NCBI RefSeq assembly: GCF_023736115.1
Contig: NZ_JAKQZC010000001.1
Coordinates: 682,001 to 746,000 of the forward strand
DNA: 64,000 bases
Direction of reading: 5' to 3'
Origin: Salinicola avicenniae
GTDB lineage: Bacteria; Pseudomonadota; Gammaproteobacteria; Pseudomonadales; Halomonadaceae
Below the pieces are notes generated by a model. That model saw nothing but the letters and a program-made list of their open reading frames with translations. It searched no databases and had not been told where the DNA came from. This document shows positions 18,216 through 27,273 of this stretch, piece by piece. The translations under genes and the position numbers were made by a program. Every line of letters begins with the position of its first letter. Within the stretch, counting starts at the first letter, position 1.

Positions 18216-19550
18216 ATGACCGCCATGCAATGGGAACGCCTGCTCGATCCCGTGCGTCTCAACGACGCCCGCACCTCGCGAGGCGAGGTGGGGCGCAGCC
18301 CTTTCCACAAGGACTACGATCGTATTGTCTTCTCGGGCTCGTTCCGGCGTCTCGGGCGCAAGACGCAGGTCCATCCGCTGACCGACAACGATCATATCCA
18401 CACCCGGTTGACGCACTCGATCGAGGTCGGCTGCGTCGGCCGCAGTCTCGGCATGATCGTCGGCGAGCAGCTGCGCGATCGCCTGCCGACCTGGGCGAGC
18501 CCGGCCGATCTAGGGGTGATCGTGCAGGCCGCCTGTCTGGGACACGATATCGGTAACCCACCCTTTGGCCACGCCGGCGAATACGCCATCCGCGACTGGT
18601 TCAAGTGGGCCGAGCTGCAGGGAAGCGGTTTGCTCGACGGGCTCGACGAGGCGCAGCGCCGCGATCTGCTGACCTACGAGGGCAACGCTCAGGGCTTCCG
18701 CGTCGTCACCCAGATCGAGTACAACCAGTTTCGTGGCGGCATGCGCCTGACCGCGGCGACGCTAGGGACGCTGCTCAAGTACCCATGGACCGTGGAGCAC
18801 GGCGGGGCCATGGGCAAGTTCGGCTGCTATCAGTCCGAGAAGCACTTGCTGGCCGAGCTGGCGGAGCGGCTGGGACTGAAGTCGGCGGGGGAGTCACGCT
18901 GGTGCCGCCATCCGCTGGCCTATCTGGTCGAGGCGGCCGACGACATCTGCTATGCACTGCTCGACCTCGAGGATGGCCTGGAGATGGGCATCCTGCGCTA
19001 CGAAGAAGTCGCCGACGTGCTGCTGCAGATCGCCGGTGAGCCACCGGCCGGCTATCACGGCATGGCCGAGGCCGGTGTCTCCCAGCGGCGGCGCATCGCC
19101 GCGCTGCGTGGAGCGGCGATGGAGCGGGCGGTCAATGAAGTCGGCGATGTCTTCGTGCAGCACGAAAGCGCGCTGCTCAACGGCACGCTGAACGACGACC
19201 TGCTGGAGCTTTGCCATCCGGATCTGACCTGGGGTGTGGCCTCCGCCAAGCAGCTTGCCCGTGAACGTATTTTTCAGAACGAGCGCAAGGCCAAGCTGGA
19301 GATCGGCGCCTACACGACCCTCGGCATTCTGCTCGAAGCGTTCATCGGTGCGGCCCACGAGCTGCACCACACCGGCGAATCGTCGTTCAAGCATCAGCGC
19401 GTGCTGGCGTTGATCGGTGAGAACACGCCGAAGGCCAACTGGCCGCTCTACGATAGCTATCGGCGCATGCTCGATTTCATCGGTGGCATGACCGATCACT
19501 ATGCGGTCGAGCTCGCCCAGGAGATGGGCGGGCGTCTCAAGGGTGAGTAG
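18216..19550 (+). CDS. dgt: Deoxyguanosinetriphosphate triphosphohydrolase (dGTPase)
   Basis: A 444-residue HD-domain enzyme that cleaves dNTP, classically dGTP, to the nucleoside and triphosphate. HD motifs are HTRLTHSIEVGCVGRSLG near residues 66-83 and CLGHDIGNPPFGHAGE near 108-123. Further family segments are TYEGNAQGFRVVTQ and VEAADDICYALLDLEDG. The N-terminus (RTSRGEVGRSPFHKDYDRIVFSGSF, about 20-44) is typical. The start at 18216 lies 7 bases after CGGAGAG. The gene stands alone. Confidence 0.93.
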   Translation: MTAMQWERLLDPVRLNDARTSRGEVGRSPFHKDYDRIVFSGSFRRLGRKTQVHPLTDNDHIHTRLTHSIEVGCVGRSLGMIVGEQLRDRLPTWASPADLGVIVQAACLGHDIGNPPFGHAGEYAIRDWFKWAELQGSGLLDGLDEAQRRDLLTYEGNAQGFRVVTQIEYNQFRGGMRLTAATLGTLLKYPWTVEHGGAMGKFGCYQSEKHLLAELAERLGLKSAGESRWCRHPLAYLVEAADDICYALLDLEDGLEMGILRYEEVADVLLQIAGEPPAGYHGMAEAGVSQRRRIAALRGAAMERAVNEVGDVFVQHESALLNGTLNDDLLELCHPDLTWGVASAKQLARERIFQNERKAKLEIGAYTTLGILLEAFIGAAHELHHTGESSFKHQRVLALIGENTPKANWPLYDSYRRMLDFIGGMTDHYAVELAQEMGGRLKGE

Positions 19551-19859
19551 TCGCTCACTCTCGACTGTACCGCACAACGCCGCATGACCGCTGCTCGCCT
19601 GATGCCAGTCTGACGCCAGCGACACGCGGCGTTGGCGATTGCGGCCCCCGCCCCCCCCCGCCCGATGGAAAAACGCCAATGCCTGGGTGCCCGTGGCGCC
19701 CGGGCGGCGCACGCCATCGGGGGCCGCAAGTTGCCGACTCCCGCCGTCACTCACGCTCCGCCACGCCCGATTCCCGTTTTCCTGTCCGACCCTCGGCCTT
19801 GCCTCAGGCTGGCTCCCTCGCGGTCGGTTGTCACGCCGTGCATAAAATTTCGAGATCAG

Positions 19860-19888
19860 TTGAAAGCGCATCGATAACGCCGTATTTT
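19860..19888 (+). promoter_or_regulatory. Sigma-70 promoter of the BCCT transporter gene
   Basis: TTGAAA (19860-19865), 17 bp spacing, then TATTTT (19883-19888). The -10 element overlaps the inverted repeat at 19887-19906, so a bound repressor would block it. Confidence 0.6.
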
Positions 19889-19906
19889 GATTGAATGATC
19901 AATCAA
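19887..19906. promoter_or_regulatory. BetI-like operator
   Basis: TTGATTGA-ATGA-TCAATCAA is a perfect 8-bp inverted repeat with 4-bp spacer. It resembles the choline-responsive TetR-family BetI operator (ATTGA-centred arms around ACGT). It overlaps the -10 region of the BCCT gene. No betI gene is in the window, so the regulator would be encoded elsewhere. Confidence 0.65.
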
Positions 19907-20057
19907 TAAAAATCGAGGCTAGGTACCGTATCCTTGTGAGCTCGCCGCTCGTTACCCAACGCGACGGTCCTGCGTTGAAAGCGGTGCCTGGTTTCAACGA
20001 CCAAAGTCGACTTAACTCATCGCAAGGCCATCTGGCCCGAGACGGAGTATTCACCAC

Positions 20058-21752
20058 ATGCGCAATGCTTTTGCCAATATCGACAAGCCGATCTTCTTCG
20101 GGTCGCTCGGCCTCCTGCTGGCGGTGACCCTGCCGCTGATCATCTTCCCCGAGGTGGGGCGAGTGTGGGTCAACGCCGCCCAGGCCTTCGTGACCGAAAA
20201 CTTCGGCATGCTCTACCAGGCCATGGGACTGGGAGCGCTGGGGTTCATGTTCTACATCATCTTCAGCGATATCGGTCAGATCAAGCTCGGCGACGTCGAT
20301 GACGAGCCGGAGTTCTCGCTGTTCTCGTGGGGCGCCATGCTGTTCGCGGCCGGTATCGGTGGCGCCGTGGTGTTCTGGGGTATGGTCGAATGGATGTATT
20401 ACCTGCAGAACCCGCCGTTCCACGTTGAACCCTTCTCCGAAGAGGCGACCGCCTGGGCCGCAACCTATGGCATGTTCCACTGGGGGCCGGTGGCCTGGTC
20501 GATCTATCTGGTGCCGGCGCTACCGATGGCCTACTTCCTCCACGTGCGCAAACACAAGGTGCTGCGCATCAGCGAGGCGATTCGTCCCGTGCTGGGCGAA
20601 AAAATGGCGCGCGGTTGGCTCGGACGCATCATCGACGTGCTGTTCATCTTCGGCATGCTGGGCGGTGGCGCCACGTCGCTGGGGATTCTGGTACCGCTGA
20701 TCAACGAAGGCCTGGGCGATCTGTTCAGCTTCACACCCAATGCCTTCAGTCAGATCTGCGTGCTGATCGGCACCACGGCGATCTTCGCGGTCAGTGCCTG
20801 GCGCGGCCTCAAGGGCGGCATCGAAATTTTGTCCGACATCAACATGTGGCTCGGTCTGGCGGTGCTGCTGTTCGTGCTGGTCGTCGGCCCGACGGTCTTC
20901 ATTCTCGACACCGGGCTCAACTCCATCGGGCTGATGCTCTCGAACGTCGTGCGCATGTCGACCTGGACCGAACCCTTCGGGGCGCTCGACGGCTTCACCG
21001 ACAGCGGCTTCCCGCAGGCCTGGACGATCTTCTACTGGGCATGGTGGCTGGTGTTCGCGCCGACCGTAGGGCTGTTTATTGCGCGTATCTCCAAGGGACG
21101 CCGCATCAAGACCATGGTGGCGGGTTCGATGTTCTTCGGGTCGCTCGGCTGTGCACTGTTTTTCGTGATTCTTGGCAACTACGGCCTGTACCTCCAACTG
21201 ACCGGTGCCGTCGATCTGATCCAGATCATGAACGACCAGTCGGCCAATGCTGCCTTCTACGCTGTGCTGCACCAGTTGCCGATGTCGTGGCTGCTGATCG
21301 TCGCCGTGGTTGTGCTGCTGGCGATCTTTACCGCGACCACTTTCGACTCGATCGCCTACATTCTCTCGTCGGCGGCGGAGAAGGATCTCGACGAGGAGCC
21401 GATGCGCTGGCACCGCCTGTTCTGGGCCTTTGCGCTGTCGCTGTTGCCCATGTCGCTGCTGTTCCTCGGTGGGCTACAGACCCTGCAGACCGCGAGTATC
21501 GTGAGCGGGGTGCCGCTGCTGGCGATCTCGCTGATGCTGATGATCTCGATGGTGCGCGCGGCCAAGTACGATCTGCGGTTCCAGCCCGATTACACCGAGC
21601 CGGAGATCAACATCGAGGAGTTTCCGGAGAACGACCCCTGGACCGAAGAGGGGACCTGGGAATTGCCGGATGACACTGGCGAGAGTGCCGCAAGCGGCGG
21701 GACTTCACAGGGTCGTGACGACGCGGGACGCAATCCCTCGCCCGCGGGCTGA
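20058..21752 (+). CDS. BCCT family choline/betaine-type transporter
   Basis: A 564-residue secondary transporter with about 12 membrane helices. The BCCT signature WTIFYWAWWLVFAP is at about 330-343, and FGMLGGGATSLGILVPL forms the cation/substrate helix region. The C-terminal tail of about 60 residues is acidic and cytoplasmic. BCCT proteins take up choline, glycine betaine, carnitine or ectoine. The BetI-like operator upstream favours choline or betaine, but the tail is much shorter than that of E. coli BetT. No bet enzymes are adjacent. A terminator follows. Confidence 0.9.
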   Translation: MRNAFANIDKPIFFGSLGLLLAVTLPLIIFPEVGRVWVNAAQAFVTENFGMLYQAMGLGALGFMFYIIFSDIGQIKLGDVDDEPEFSLFSWGAMLFAAGIGGAVVFWGMVEWMYYLQNPPFHVEPFSEEATAWAATYGMFHWGPVAWSIYLVPALPMAYFLHVRKHKVLRISEAIRPVLGEKMARGWLGRIIDVLFIFGMLGGGATSLGILVPLINEGLGDLFSFTPNAFSQICVLIGTTAIFAVSAWRGLKGGIEILSDINMWLGLAVLLFVLVVGPTVFILDTGLNSIGLMLSNVVRMSTWTEPFGALDGFTDSGFPQAWTIFYWAWWLVFAPTVGLFIARISKGRRIKTMVAGSMFFGSLGCALFFVILGNYGLYLQLTGAVDLIQIMNDQSANAAFYAVLHQLPMSWLLIVAVVVLLAIFTATTFDSIAYILSSAAEKDLDEEPMRWHRLFWAFALSLLPMSLLFLGGLQTLQTASIVSGVPLLAISLMLMISMVRAAKYDLRFQPDYTEPEINIEEFPENDPWTEEGTWELPDDTGESAASGGTSQGRDDAGRNPSPAG

Positions 21753-21779
21753 CCCCCTTCGCTGTCTCTATCTCTCGAC

Positions 21780-21804
21780 AACCCCGGCCCTCTGGCCGGG
21801 GTTT
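21780..21804 (+). terminator. Terminator after the BCCT gene
   Basis: A 10-bp stem, AACCCCGGCC (21780-21789) with 21794-21803, closes a CTCT loop and is followed by a T. It lies 27 bp after the stop codon. Confidence 0.75.
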
Positions 21805-21978
21805 CTGGTTTGGGCACCATCAGGGCGAATTGTCTTGTCGGACTTTGCCGTTCGGTCGGTGCGCTCGGCACGTGTCGGCGTCTTCCTACGACGATCGCCC
21901 GGACGGGCCGCTGGCCGGGGGCGTGCTACGCTAGATTTGTCGGTAGCAATGCTCGCCGCGAAGGACGCATGTCAAAAA

Positions 21979-22042
21979 GTGCGCTTGTCGAGAAGAGCAC
22001 TTGTCGAGAACGGCACTGGTCGAGAACAGTACTTGTTGAGAA
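21979..22042. repeat. Four tandem 16-bp degenerate repeats before the symporter start
   Basis: Abutting units start at 21979, 21995, 22011 and 22027: GTGCGCTTGTCGAGAA, GAGCACTTGTCGAGAA, CGGCACTGGTCGAGAA and CAGTACTTGTTGAGAA. The array ends 21 bp before the GTG start of the sodium:solute symporter, next to its ribosome site. The rest of the 311-bp gap (21753-22063) holds the BCCT terminator and nothing else recognised. Confidence 0.88.
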
Positions 22043-22063
22043 CAACAATGCGAGGACAGGGAT

Positions 22064-23689
22064 GTGGGCGCTTTCACGTGGCTGGATACCGTCGTTCTGA
22101 TTGTCTATGTGCTGGGCATTGCCTGGGTCGGGGCGCGTTTCGGCAAGGATCAGGAGAGTACGCAGGATTACTTCCTCGGTGGCCGCAAGATCCCCGGCTG
22201 GGCGATCGGGTTGTCGGTGATGGCGACGCAGGCCAGCGCGATCACCTTCATCGGCGCGCCCGGCTGGGGCTTCGAGGGCGGGCTCGAACGGCTCGCGGTC
22301 TTTATCAACGTGCCCCTGGCGATGGCGGTGCTGATCGTGGTGCTGGTGCCGATCTTCCATCGCGCCGGTATCTACAGTATCTACGAGCTGCTCGAACGCC
22401 GCTTCGGCCCCGGCACCCGGTCGCTGGCGGCGCTGCTGTTCCTCGTCGCGCGCGGCCTGGCGACCGGCGTCGTGCTCTACGCGCCGGCGCTGGTGCTGTC
22501 GGTGGTGACCGGCTGGGACGTCAACCTGACCATCGTGCTGATGGCGGTCATTGCCGTCAGCTATACCGTCCTGGGGGGGATCAGTGCGGTCATCTGGACC
22601 GACGTGATCCAGATGTTCGTACTCTGGTTCGGCGCCATCCTGAGCATGGTGCTGATGGTCTCGAGCCTGCCCGGCGGCTGGAGCGACGTGTTCGCCTACG
22701 GTGCGGCCAACGGCAGTTTCGATGCCATCGACCTGTCGCTCGACCCCACCGTCACCTATTCGCTGTGGGCCGGTCTGATCGGCGGGGTGGTCATGCACAT
22801 GGCCTACTTCGGCACCGACCAGAGCCAGATTCAGCGCGTGCTGACCAGCCCTTCGATCGCCGAGGGTCAGCGGTCACTGCTGATCGGCGGCTACCTGCTG
22901 GTGCCACAGATGCTGCTGTTCCTGTTCATCGGTGTGATGCTGGCGACCTACTATCAGCAGCATGGGTTGAGTGCGCCGGAGAACCTCAACGAGCTGTTCC
23001 CGCGCTACGTGGTCGAGGCCTTCCCCATCGGCGTGACCGGCCTGGTGATCGCCGGGGTCTTCGCGGCCGCCATGTCGAGCCTGGACTCCGCGCTCAATTC
23101 GCTCTCGGCGGTGACCGTACGCGACTTCTATGCGCGCTATCTGAAGCCGGAAGCCGACGAGCACCACTATCTCAAGGCGTCACGCTGGGCGACGGTGTTC
23201 TGGGGCCTCTACGCCACGCTGTTCGCCTTCTTTGCCGGCAACCTGGGGCCGGTGATCGAGGCGGTCAATCGTATCGGCTCGTGGTTCTACGGCGCGCTGC
23301 TCGGCGCGTTCCTGCTGGCCATTCTCAGCCATCGCAGCAACGGCCGCGGCGCGGCCACCGGTATCGTGCTGGGCATGGCGTCGGTCTGGGCAGTGTCACT
23401 GACCGAGATCTCCTGGCTTTACCAGAATGCCGTCGGTCTGGGCGTTTCGGTGGTGGCGGGTTATCTGGTCAGTCTGACCGCACCAGCGCCTGACCGGGCG
23501 CAGCTGGCGGACGTGGCGATCGACGAGCAGGCGCCGGACATGCAGGCGATCCTCAAGGGGCGCCGTGGACAGGCGGCCGTCGTCGGGCGCGACGCGCGCC
23601 TGACACGTCGCCGCTGTCTCGGGTTGCTGCTCTGGTTCGTCATCTCGCTGGTTGTGCTGGCGTGGCTGCAGGGGTGGGCCAATGCGTAG
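22064..23689 (+). CDS. Sodium:solute symporter (SSS) family protein
   Basis: A 541-residue membrane protein with about 13 helices. The SSS features are DYFLGGRKIPGWAIGLSVMATQASAITFIGAPGWGFEGG near the N-terminus, the sodium-site helix with RGLATGVVLYAPALVLS, and FGTDQSQIQRVLTSPS followed by AGVFAAAMSSLDSALNSLSAVTVRDFY. The substrate is not identifiable; related members carry sugars, pantothenate, proline or sialic acid. The start is the GTG at 22064, with GAGGACAGGG just upstream; the nearby ATG at 22048 is out of frame. Its stop overlaps the next gene by 8 bp. Confidence 0.88.
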   Translation: MGAFTWLDTVVLIVYVLGIAWVGARFGKDQESTQDYFLGGRKIPGWAIGLSVMATQASAITFIGAPGWGFEGGLERLAVFINVPLAMAVLIVVLVPIFHRAGIYSIYELLERRFGPGTRSLAALLFLVARGLATGVVLYAPALVLSVVTGWDVNLTIVLMAVIAVSYTVLGGISAVIWTDVIQMFVLWFGAILSMVLMVSSLPGGWSDVFAYGAANGSFDAIDLSLDPTVTYSLWAGLIGGVVMHMAYFGTDQSQIQRVLTSPSIAEGQRSLLIGGYLLVPQMLLFLFIGVMLATYYQQHGLSAPENLNELFPRYVVEAFPIGVTGLVIAGVFAAAMSSLDSALNSLSAVTVRDFYARYLKPEADEHHYLKASRWATVFWGLYATLFAFFAGNLGPVIEAVNRIGSWFYGALLGAFLLAILSHRSNGRGAATGIVLGMASVWAVSLTEISWLYQNAVGLGVSVVAGYLVSLTAPAPDRAQLADVAIDEQAPDMQAILKGRRGQAAVVGRDARLTRRRCLGLLLWFVISLVVLAWLQGWANA

Positions 23690-24209
23690 CGCGCGACGGG
23701 TAGCGAGACAGCTGGACGCGCCGGCCGCCTGCTCGCGGTTGCGCAGCTACGGGGCCGAGCGATTCGAATCGGCCTGGCTGACGCTGTGGGCGGCGGCCAT
23801 CGGCCGCCGAGGTGGCGAGCCGCGTGCCTGGCTGATGGCGACGACCGTGATGCCGCAGGCGCTGCTGCTGCCACACAGCGGTGCGCTGGAGGCGACAGGC
23901 GAGGATGACGGGGCGCTGCAGCTCGATGCCGGCGGCCCGCCGCCGCTGGCCCAGTTCGAGCGCTGGTGGCTGTGGGAGCGCCTAGGTCGGCCGCGTCAGT
24001 GGGCGCTGCGGGTACAGCCCGAGACGCTGTGTGCCGTCGACTTGCCGCTGTGGTTGGGATACAGCGAAGGCCGACAGACACAGTTGATCGTGCTTAGCGG
24101 GCTCTCCGGCGAGGCGCTAGGCGCGCTCAAGCCGGCGGTGCTGAGCGCGCTGCATCGGCTGTCGTCACCGGCGGACCACCTGAGCGAACGCGGCGTCGAC
24201 CGCGTCTGA
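23682..24209 (+). CDS. Hypothetical protein translationally coupled to the SSS symporter
   Basis: A 175-residue protein of no family I recognise. It is rich in Leu, Ala, Arg and Trp (RWWLWERLGRPRQWALRV), with no clear membrane helix or signal peptide. The start at 23682 lies inside the last codons of the symporter gene (8-bp overlap), so it is probably co-translated with it. Its role may be tied to the symporter, for example as an accessory or a partner in metabolising the substrate; this is inference from position only. Base composition is like its neighbours. Confidence 0.6.
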   Translation: MRSARRVARQLDAPAACSRLRSYGAERFESAWLTLWAAAIGRRGGEPRAWLMATTVMPQALLLPHSGALEATGEDDGALQLDAGGPPPLAQFERWWLWERLGRPRQWALRVQPETLCAVDLPLWLGYSEGRQTQLIVLSGLSGEALGALKPAVLSALHRLSSPADHLSERGVDRV

Positions 24210-24226
24210 TGTCGCCAGGGCGGAGG

Positions 24227-25198
24227 CTAGATCGCGTCGCCGCTGCGTTCCATCTCACTCAGCGTCTGGCGCGATGGCAGGCCTTCCATGTCGCCGATCA
24301 CCTGCACCTGGCGAGCGCCGATCAGGTTGCCGCGGTGCAGCGCCGGCGCCCAGTCGAGTCCGTCGAGGTAGGCGCTGATGATACCGACGGCGAAGCCGTC
24401 GCCGGCGCCCACGGTGTCGACCACGGTCTTGACTGGGGCGCCCTCGACGGTGCCTTCGCTGTCGGCCGTTCGGAAGTAGCTGCCCTCGGGGCCGAGTTTG
24501 ATAACCACGGCGCGGGCGCCGCGGTCGAGGTAGTCGCCGGCGATGTCGTAGGGCGTGTCGCGTCCAGTCAGCAGGCGTCCCTCGGAGAGCCCCGGCATGA
24601 CGATATCGGCCTCGGCGGCGAGCGCGTTGAGTGTCTCGATCATGACCGTTTCGCTGGGCCACAGGGTGGGACGTAGGTTCGGGTCGAAAGAGATCGACTG
24701 GCCGCCGGCGCGGGCGCGCTTGAGCAGATGAAAGGCCAGTTCGCGCGCCGAGGCGGAGAGCGCCGGCGGAATCCCCGTCGCGTGCAGATGACGTGCCGAT
24801 TCCAGCGACACCTCGGCGGCATCGTCAAGGCCGAGATGGCTGGCGGCGCTACCGCGACGGGCATATTCGACGTGGGGATCGGCACCGTCGACGGCGCGTT
24901 CCTTGAAGACGATGCCGGTGGCGTGGTTCGGGTCGCGCTGCAGGTGACGACAGTCGAGGCCTTCCGCCTCGAGCGCGCGTTGAAGAAAACGGCCGTTGTG
25001 GTCGTCGCCGATGCGACTCAGCCAGCGGACATCGAAGCCCAGCCGGGCGAGCCCGATCGCGACGTTGGTGTCGGCGCCGGCGGTGCGGCGATGAAAACGG
25101 GTCACGGCGTCGAGCGGGCCTGCCTCGTCGGCAACGAACAGGGCCATCGCTTCGCCGAAGGTGAGCACATCGAACGCGGCGGAATCTGCAGAGGGCAT
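24227..25198 (-). CDS. kdgK: PfkB-family sugar kinase, likely 2-keto-3-deoxygluconate kinase
   Basis: A 323-residue ribokinase-family enzyme. FGEAMALFVAD opens the fold, RRTAGADTNVAIGLARLG is PfkB signature 1, and VDTVGAGDGFAVGIISAYLDG is signature 2 with the catalytic Asp of GAGDGF. FDPNLRPTLWPS is typical of KDG kinases. It would phosphorylate KDG to KDPG, feeding the Entner-Doudoroff aldolase. No eda or uronate gene is adjacent, so the substrate assignment rests on similarity. It is convergent with the hypothetical gene upstream and 26 bp downstream of the NERD-domain gene, possibly in one transcript. Confidence 0.75.
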   Translation of the reverse strand: MPSADSAAFDVLTFGEAMALFVADEAGPLDAVTRFHRRTAGADTNVAIGLARLGFDVRWLSRIGDDHNGRFLQRALEAEGLDCRHLQRDPNHATGIVFKERAVDGADPHVEYARRGSAASHLGLDDAAEVSLESARHLHATGIPPALSASARELAFHLLKRARAGGQSISFDPNLRPTLWPSETVMIETLNALAAEADIVMPGLSEGRLLTGRDTPYDIAGDYLDRGARAVVIKLGPEGSYFRTADSEGTVEGAPVKTVVDTVGAGDGFAVGIISAYLDGLDWAPALHRGNLIGARQVQVIGDMEGLPSRQTLSEMERSGDAI

Positions 25199-25224
25199 GG
25201 CGTCTCCTGGGTCGGTCGTCGGGA

Positions 25225-26151
25225 TCAGCGCGTCGCGCTGCGGGAGCTCCGCTGGTGCGCGAAACGCTGGTTACGGGCATCGAGCGCTTCCACCAGGCGC
25301 TGACGCTGAGCATCGTCGATCACTTCTTCGGTGGTGGCCTCCAGCTGGGCGGCAAGGTCGAAGCCGTCGACCACGCGCACATCGCGCGTCGCGCCGAGAT
25401 GGGCCGTCTCGTCGTCGATCTGCCAGCCCGGCAGCACCAGGATGCCGCAAACCGGCACGGTCAGCTGGGCGTGTCGGGTCAGCCAATGGCGCAGCCAGAC
25501 AGTGGAAAGTCGTACCTGTCGCAGGATCTGGCGCTCCTGCCAGCCGGGGAAACGCAGACGCTCCTGCTCGACGGAGACCGTGTTGTTGGGGCGCCCCTCG
25601 AAATCCAGCGGGAATTCGCGGGCGGCCGTCTGGATCACGAAGACTCCCTGCGGCGTGATCAGCACGTTGTCGATGCAATAGCTGTTCGCCGGGAAGTCGT
25701 GAAAGACGAAATAGGGTCGCGCGACCGGCCGTATTAGATGGTCGAGGGCCTGCCCGACCGCCAGCTCGCAGGCCAGGCTGCGGGTCAGGCGGCGCAGTCG
25801 CTGGACGTCGCGCAGGATCAGAAAGCAGAACAGCATCGCCAGCAGCGTGCTGAAGACGCCGTAGAGCGACCACTCCAGCCAGCTCTGGCGCTCGGCGAAC
25901 AGCATGCGGCCCATGCCATAGACCAGTGGCATCAACGTCAGCGTGGGCGCGAGTGTGGCATCGAGAAAGAACACCACCCGCGCCTTCTCGAGGCGATCGC
26001 GATGGACCTGGGCAATCTCGCGAATCGGTTCATTGTCGTGGGGCGAGCGCAGACCGACTGTCTGCACATCGCGCAGCGTGATGGCCACCAGCGCGGCGGC
26101 ACCCAGCGGCGCGAGGAAGATCAGCGGCAGCACATACTCCAACCAGGCCAT
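25225..26151 (-). CDS. NERD-domain membrane protein
   Basis: A 308-residue protein. An N-terminal helix (residues 5-25) and two further hydrophobic helices (about 60-112) precede a soluble NERD (nuclease-related) domain beginning AVGQALDHLI, with NSYCIDNVLITPQGVFVIQTAA and then FEGRP. The NERD fold belongs to the restriction-endonuclease-like clan. Here the catalytic pattern is partly altered, with IQT where IEVK-like residues are usual. Nuclease activity is therefore unproven. It is the gene immediately before the sugar kinase. Confidence 0.7.
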   Translation of the reverse strand: MAWLEYVLPLIFLAPLGAAALVAITLRDVQTVGLRSPHDNEPIREIAQVHRDRLEKARVVFFLDATLAPTLTLMPLVYGMGRMLFAERQSWLEWSLYGVFSTLLAMLFCFLILRDVQRLRRLTRSLACELAVGQALDHLIRPVARPYFVFHDFPANSYCIDNVLITPQGVFVIQTAAREFPLDFEGRPNNTVSVEQERLRFPGWQERQILRQVRLSTVWLRHWLTRHAQLTVPVCGILVLPGWQIDDETAHLGATRDVRVVDGFDLAAQLEATTEEVIDDAQRQRLVEALDARNQRFAHQRSSRSATR

Positions 26152-26325
26152 GGGCGGGGGTCCTTGCGGTGGCGTGGACGGGACAGCGGCACCATTCTAG
26201 CCGAGGTTCGGCGTGCTCCGCGATGCCGGGAGCGACGAGGTCGACGCGTGCATGGCTCGCCGTGACCGTGGCAGGATCGACATGTGACGCGATCCCTCAT
26301 GAGTACCTGTAACGGGAGACGAGGC

Positions 26326-27222
26326 ATGCAACGGCACGCGCAGTACGATTCGTCGCGGTCGGCGACGAGCGAACGAACCGCGCACGCGGCGCTGGCGACC
26401 TTTGTCGCCGAGCATCCGGGGCTATTCGTACTGACCGGTGCCGGTGTCAGCACCGACTGCGGCATTCCCGACTATCGCGACGTGCGCGGCGACTGGAAAC
26501 GGCCGCCGCCGGTGGACCACCAGGCCTTCGTGAGCCGTCTCGACGTGCGTCGCCGCTACTGGGCGCGCAGTCTCGTGGGGTTTCGCGCGCTGGCTAGTGC
26601 CCAGCCCGGTCAGGCGCATCGGGCCCTGGCCGCGCTGCAGCGGCAGGGCCGGATATCCTGTCTGGTCACCCAGAACGTCGACGGCCTGCATCAGCGCGCG
26701 GGAACCCGGGGTGTAATCGACCTTCACGGGCAGGCGGACATGGTCAAGTGCATGCGCTGTGATGCCACGATCATGCGCCACGCTCTCCATGACGAGCTGG
26801 CGCGCCGCAATCCCGAGTGGGTGGGACTGAGCGCGGCGGTCGGCCCCGACGGCGATGCCGATCTCGAGGGGTACGACTTTTCGCGCTTTTCGGTGCCGGC
26901 CTGCCAGCGCTGCGGCACGGGCGTACTCAAGCCGGACGTGGTGTTCTTCGGCGACAGCGTGCCGCGGGCGCGCGTGGACGCCGCCTTCGCCGCCCTGGAA
27001 GCGGCCGACGCCATGCTGGTGGTCGGCTCGTCGTTGATGGTCTATTCCGGCTACCGTTTCGCCCGCTACGCCGCGCAGACGGGCAAGCCGATCGCCTGCG
27101 TCAACCTGGGGCGAACGCGGGCGGATGACCTCTACACGCTGAAGGTGGCGACGTCGATCGGACCGACACTCGGCGCGCTGGCCGATACCCTGGCCGGGCG
27201 GCTCGCCAGCGCGCCCGAGTGA
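26326..27222 (+). CDS. NAD-dependent protein deacylase (sirtuin)
   Basis: A 298-residue Sir2-family protein that removes acyl groups from lysine using NAD+. The NAD site GAGVSTDCGIPDYR is at residues 38-51, TQNVDGLH at 115-122, the catalytic His134 in DLHGQ, and the zinc ligands Cys142, Cys145, Cys193 and Cys196. Length and sequence resemble the class II bacterial/SIRT4-like group. The start at 26326 follows GGGAGACGAGG; GTG 26284 and ATG 26299 are open but lack a ribosome site. It is monocistronic. Confidence 0.9.
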   Translation: MQRHAQYDSSRSATSERTAHAALATFVAEHPGLFVLTGAGVSTDCGIPDYRDVRGDWKRPPPVDHQAFVSRLDVRRRYWARSLVGFRALASAQPGQAHRALAALQRQGRISCLVTQNVDGLHQRAGTRGVIDLHGQADMVKCMRCDATIMRHALHDELARRNPEWVGLSAAVGPDGDADLEGYDFSRFSVPACQRCGTGVLKPDVVFFGDSVPRARVDAAFAALEAADAMLVVGSSLMVYSGYRFARYAAQTGKPIACVNLGRTRADDLYTLKVATSIGPTLGALADTLAGRLASAPE

Positions 27223-27273
27223 TCCGGCTTGCCCGGGGCGATCCGGCCAGGGACGTGTCGACGCCGGGGAAGC

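Larger units (their letters stand above)
19551..20057. other. Gene-free region with the promoter and operator of the BCCT gene
   Basis: 507 bp. The first 300 bp hold nothing recognised except a C-rich stretch with nine consecutive C residues near 19651-19659. The last 200 bp are AT-richer and contain a sigma-70 promoter and a perfect inverted repeat (listed separately). Confidence 0.6.

Noticed and set aside
19644-19663. C-rich tract as a G-quadruplex or gene element
   Set aside because: It is only one interrupted C run in an empty stretch; four separate runs are not present.
21810-22100. A small plus-strand ORF across the 16-bp array before the symporter
   Set aside because: It is out of frame with the symporter, has no ribosome site, and its sequence is only the repeat translated.
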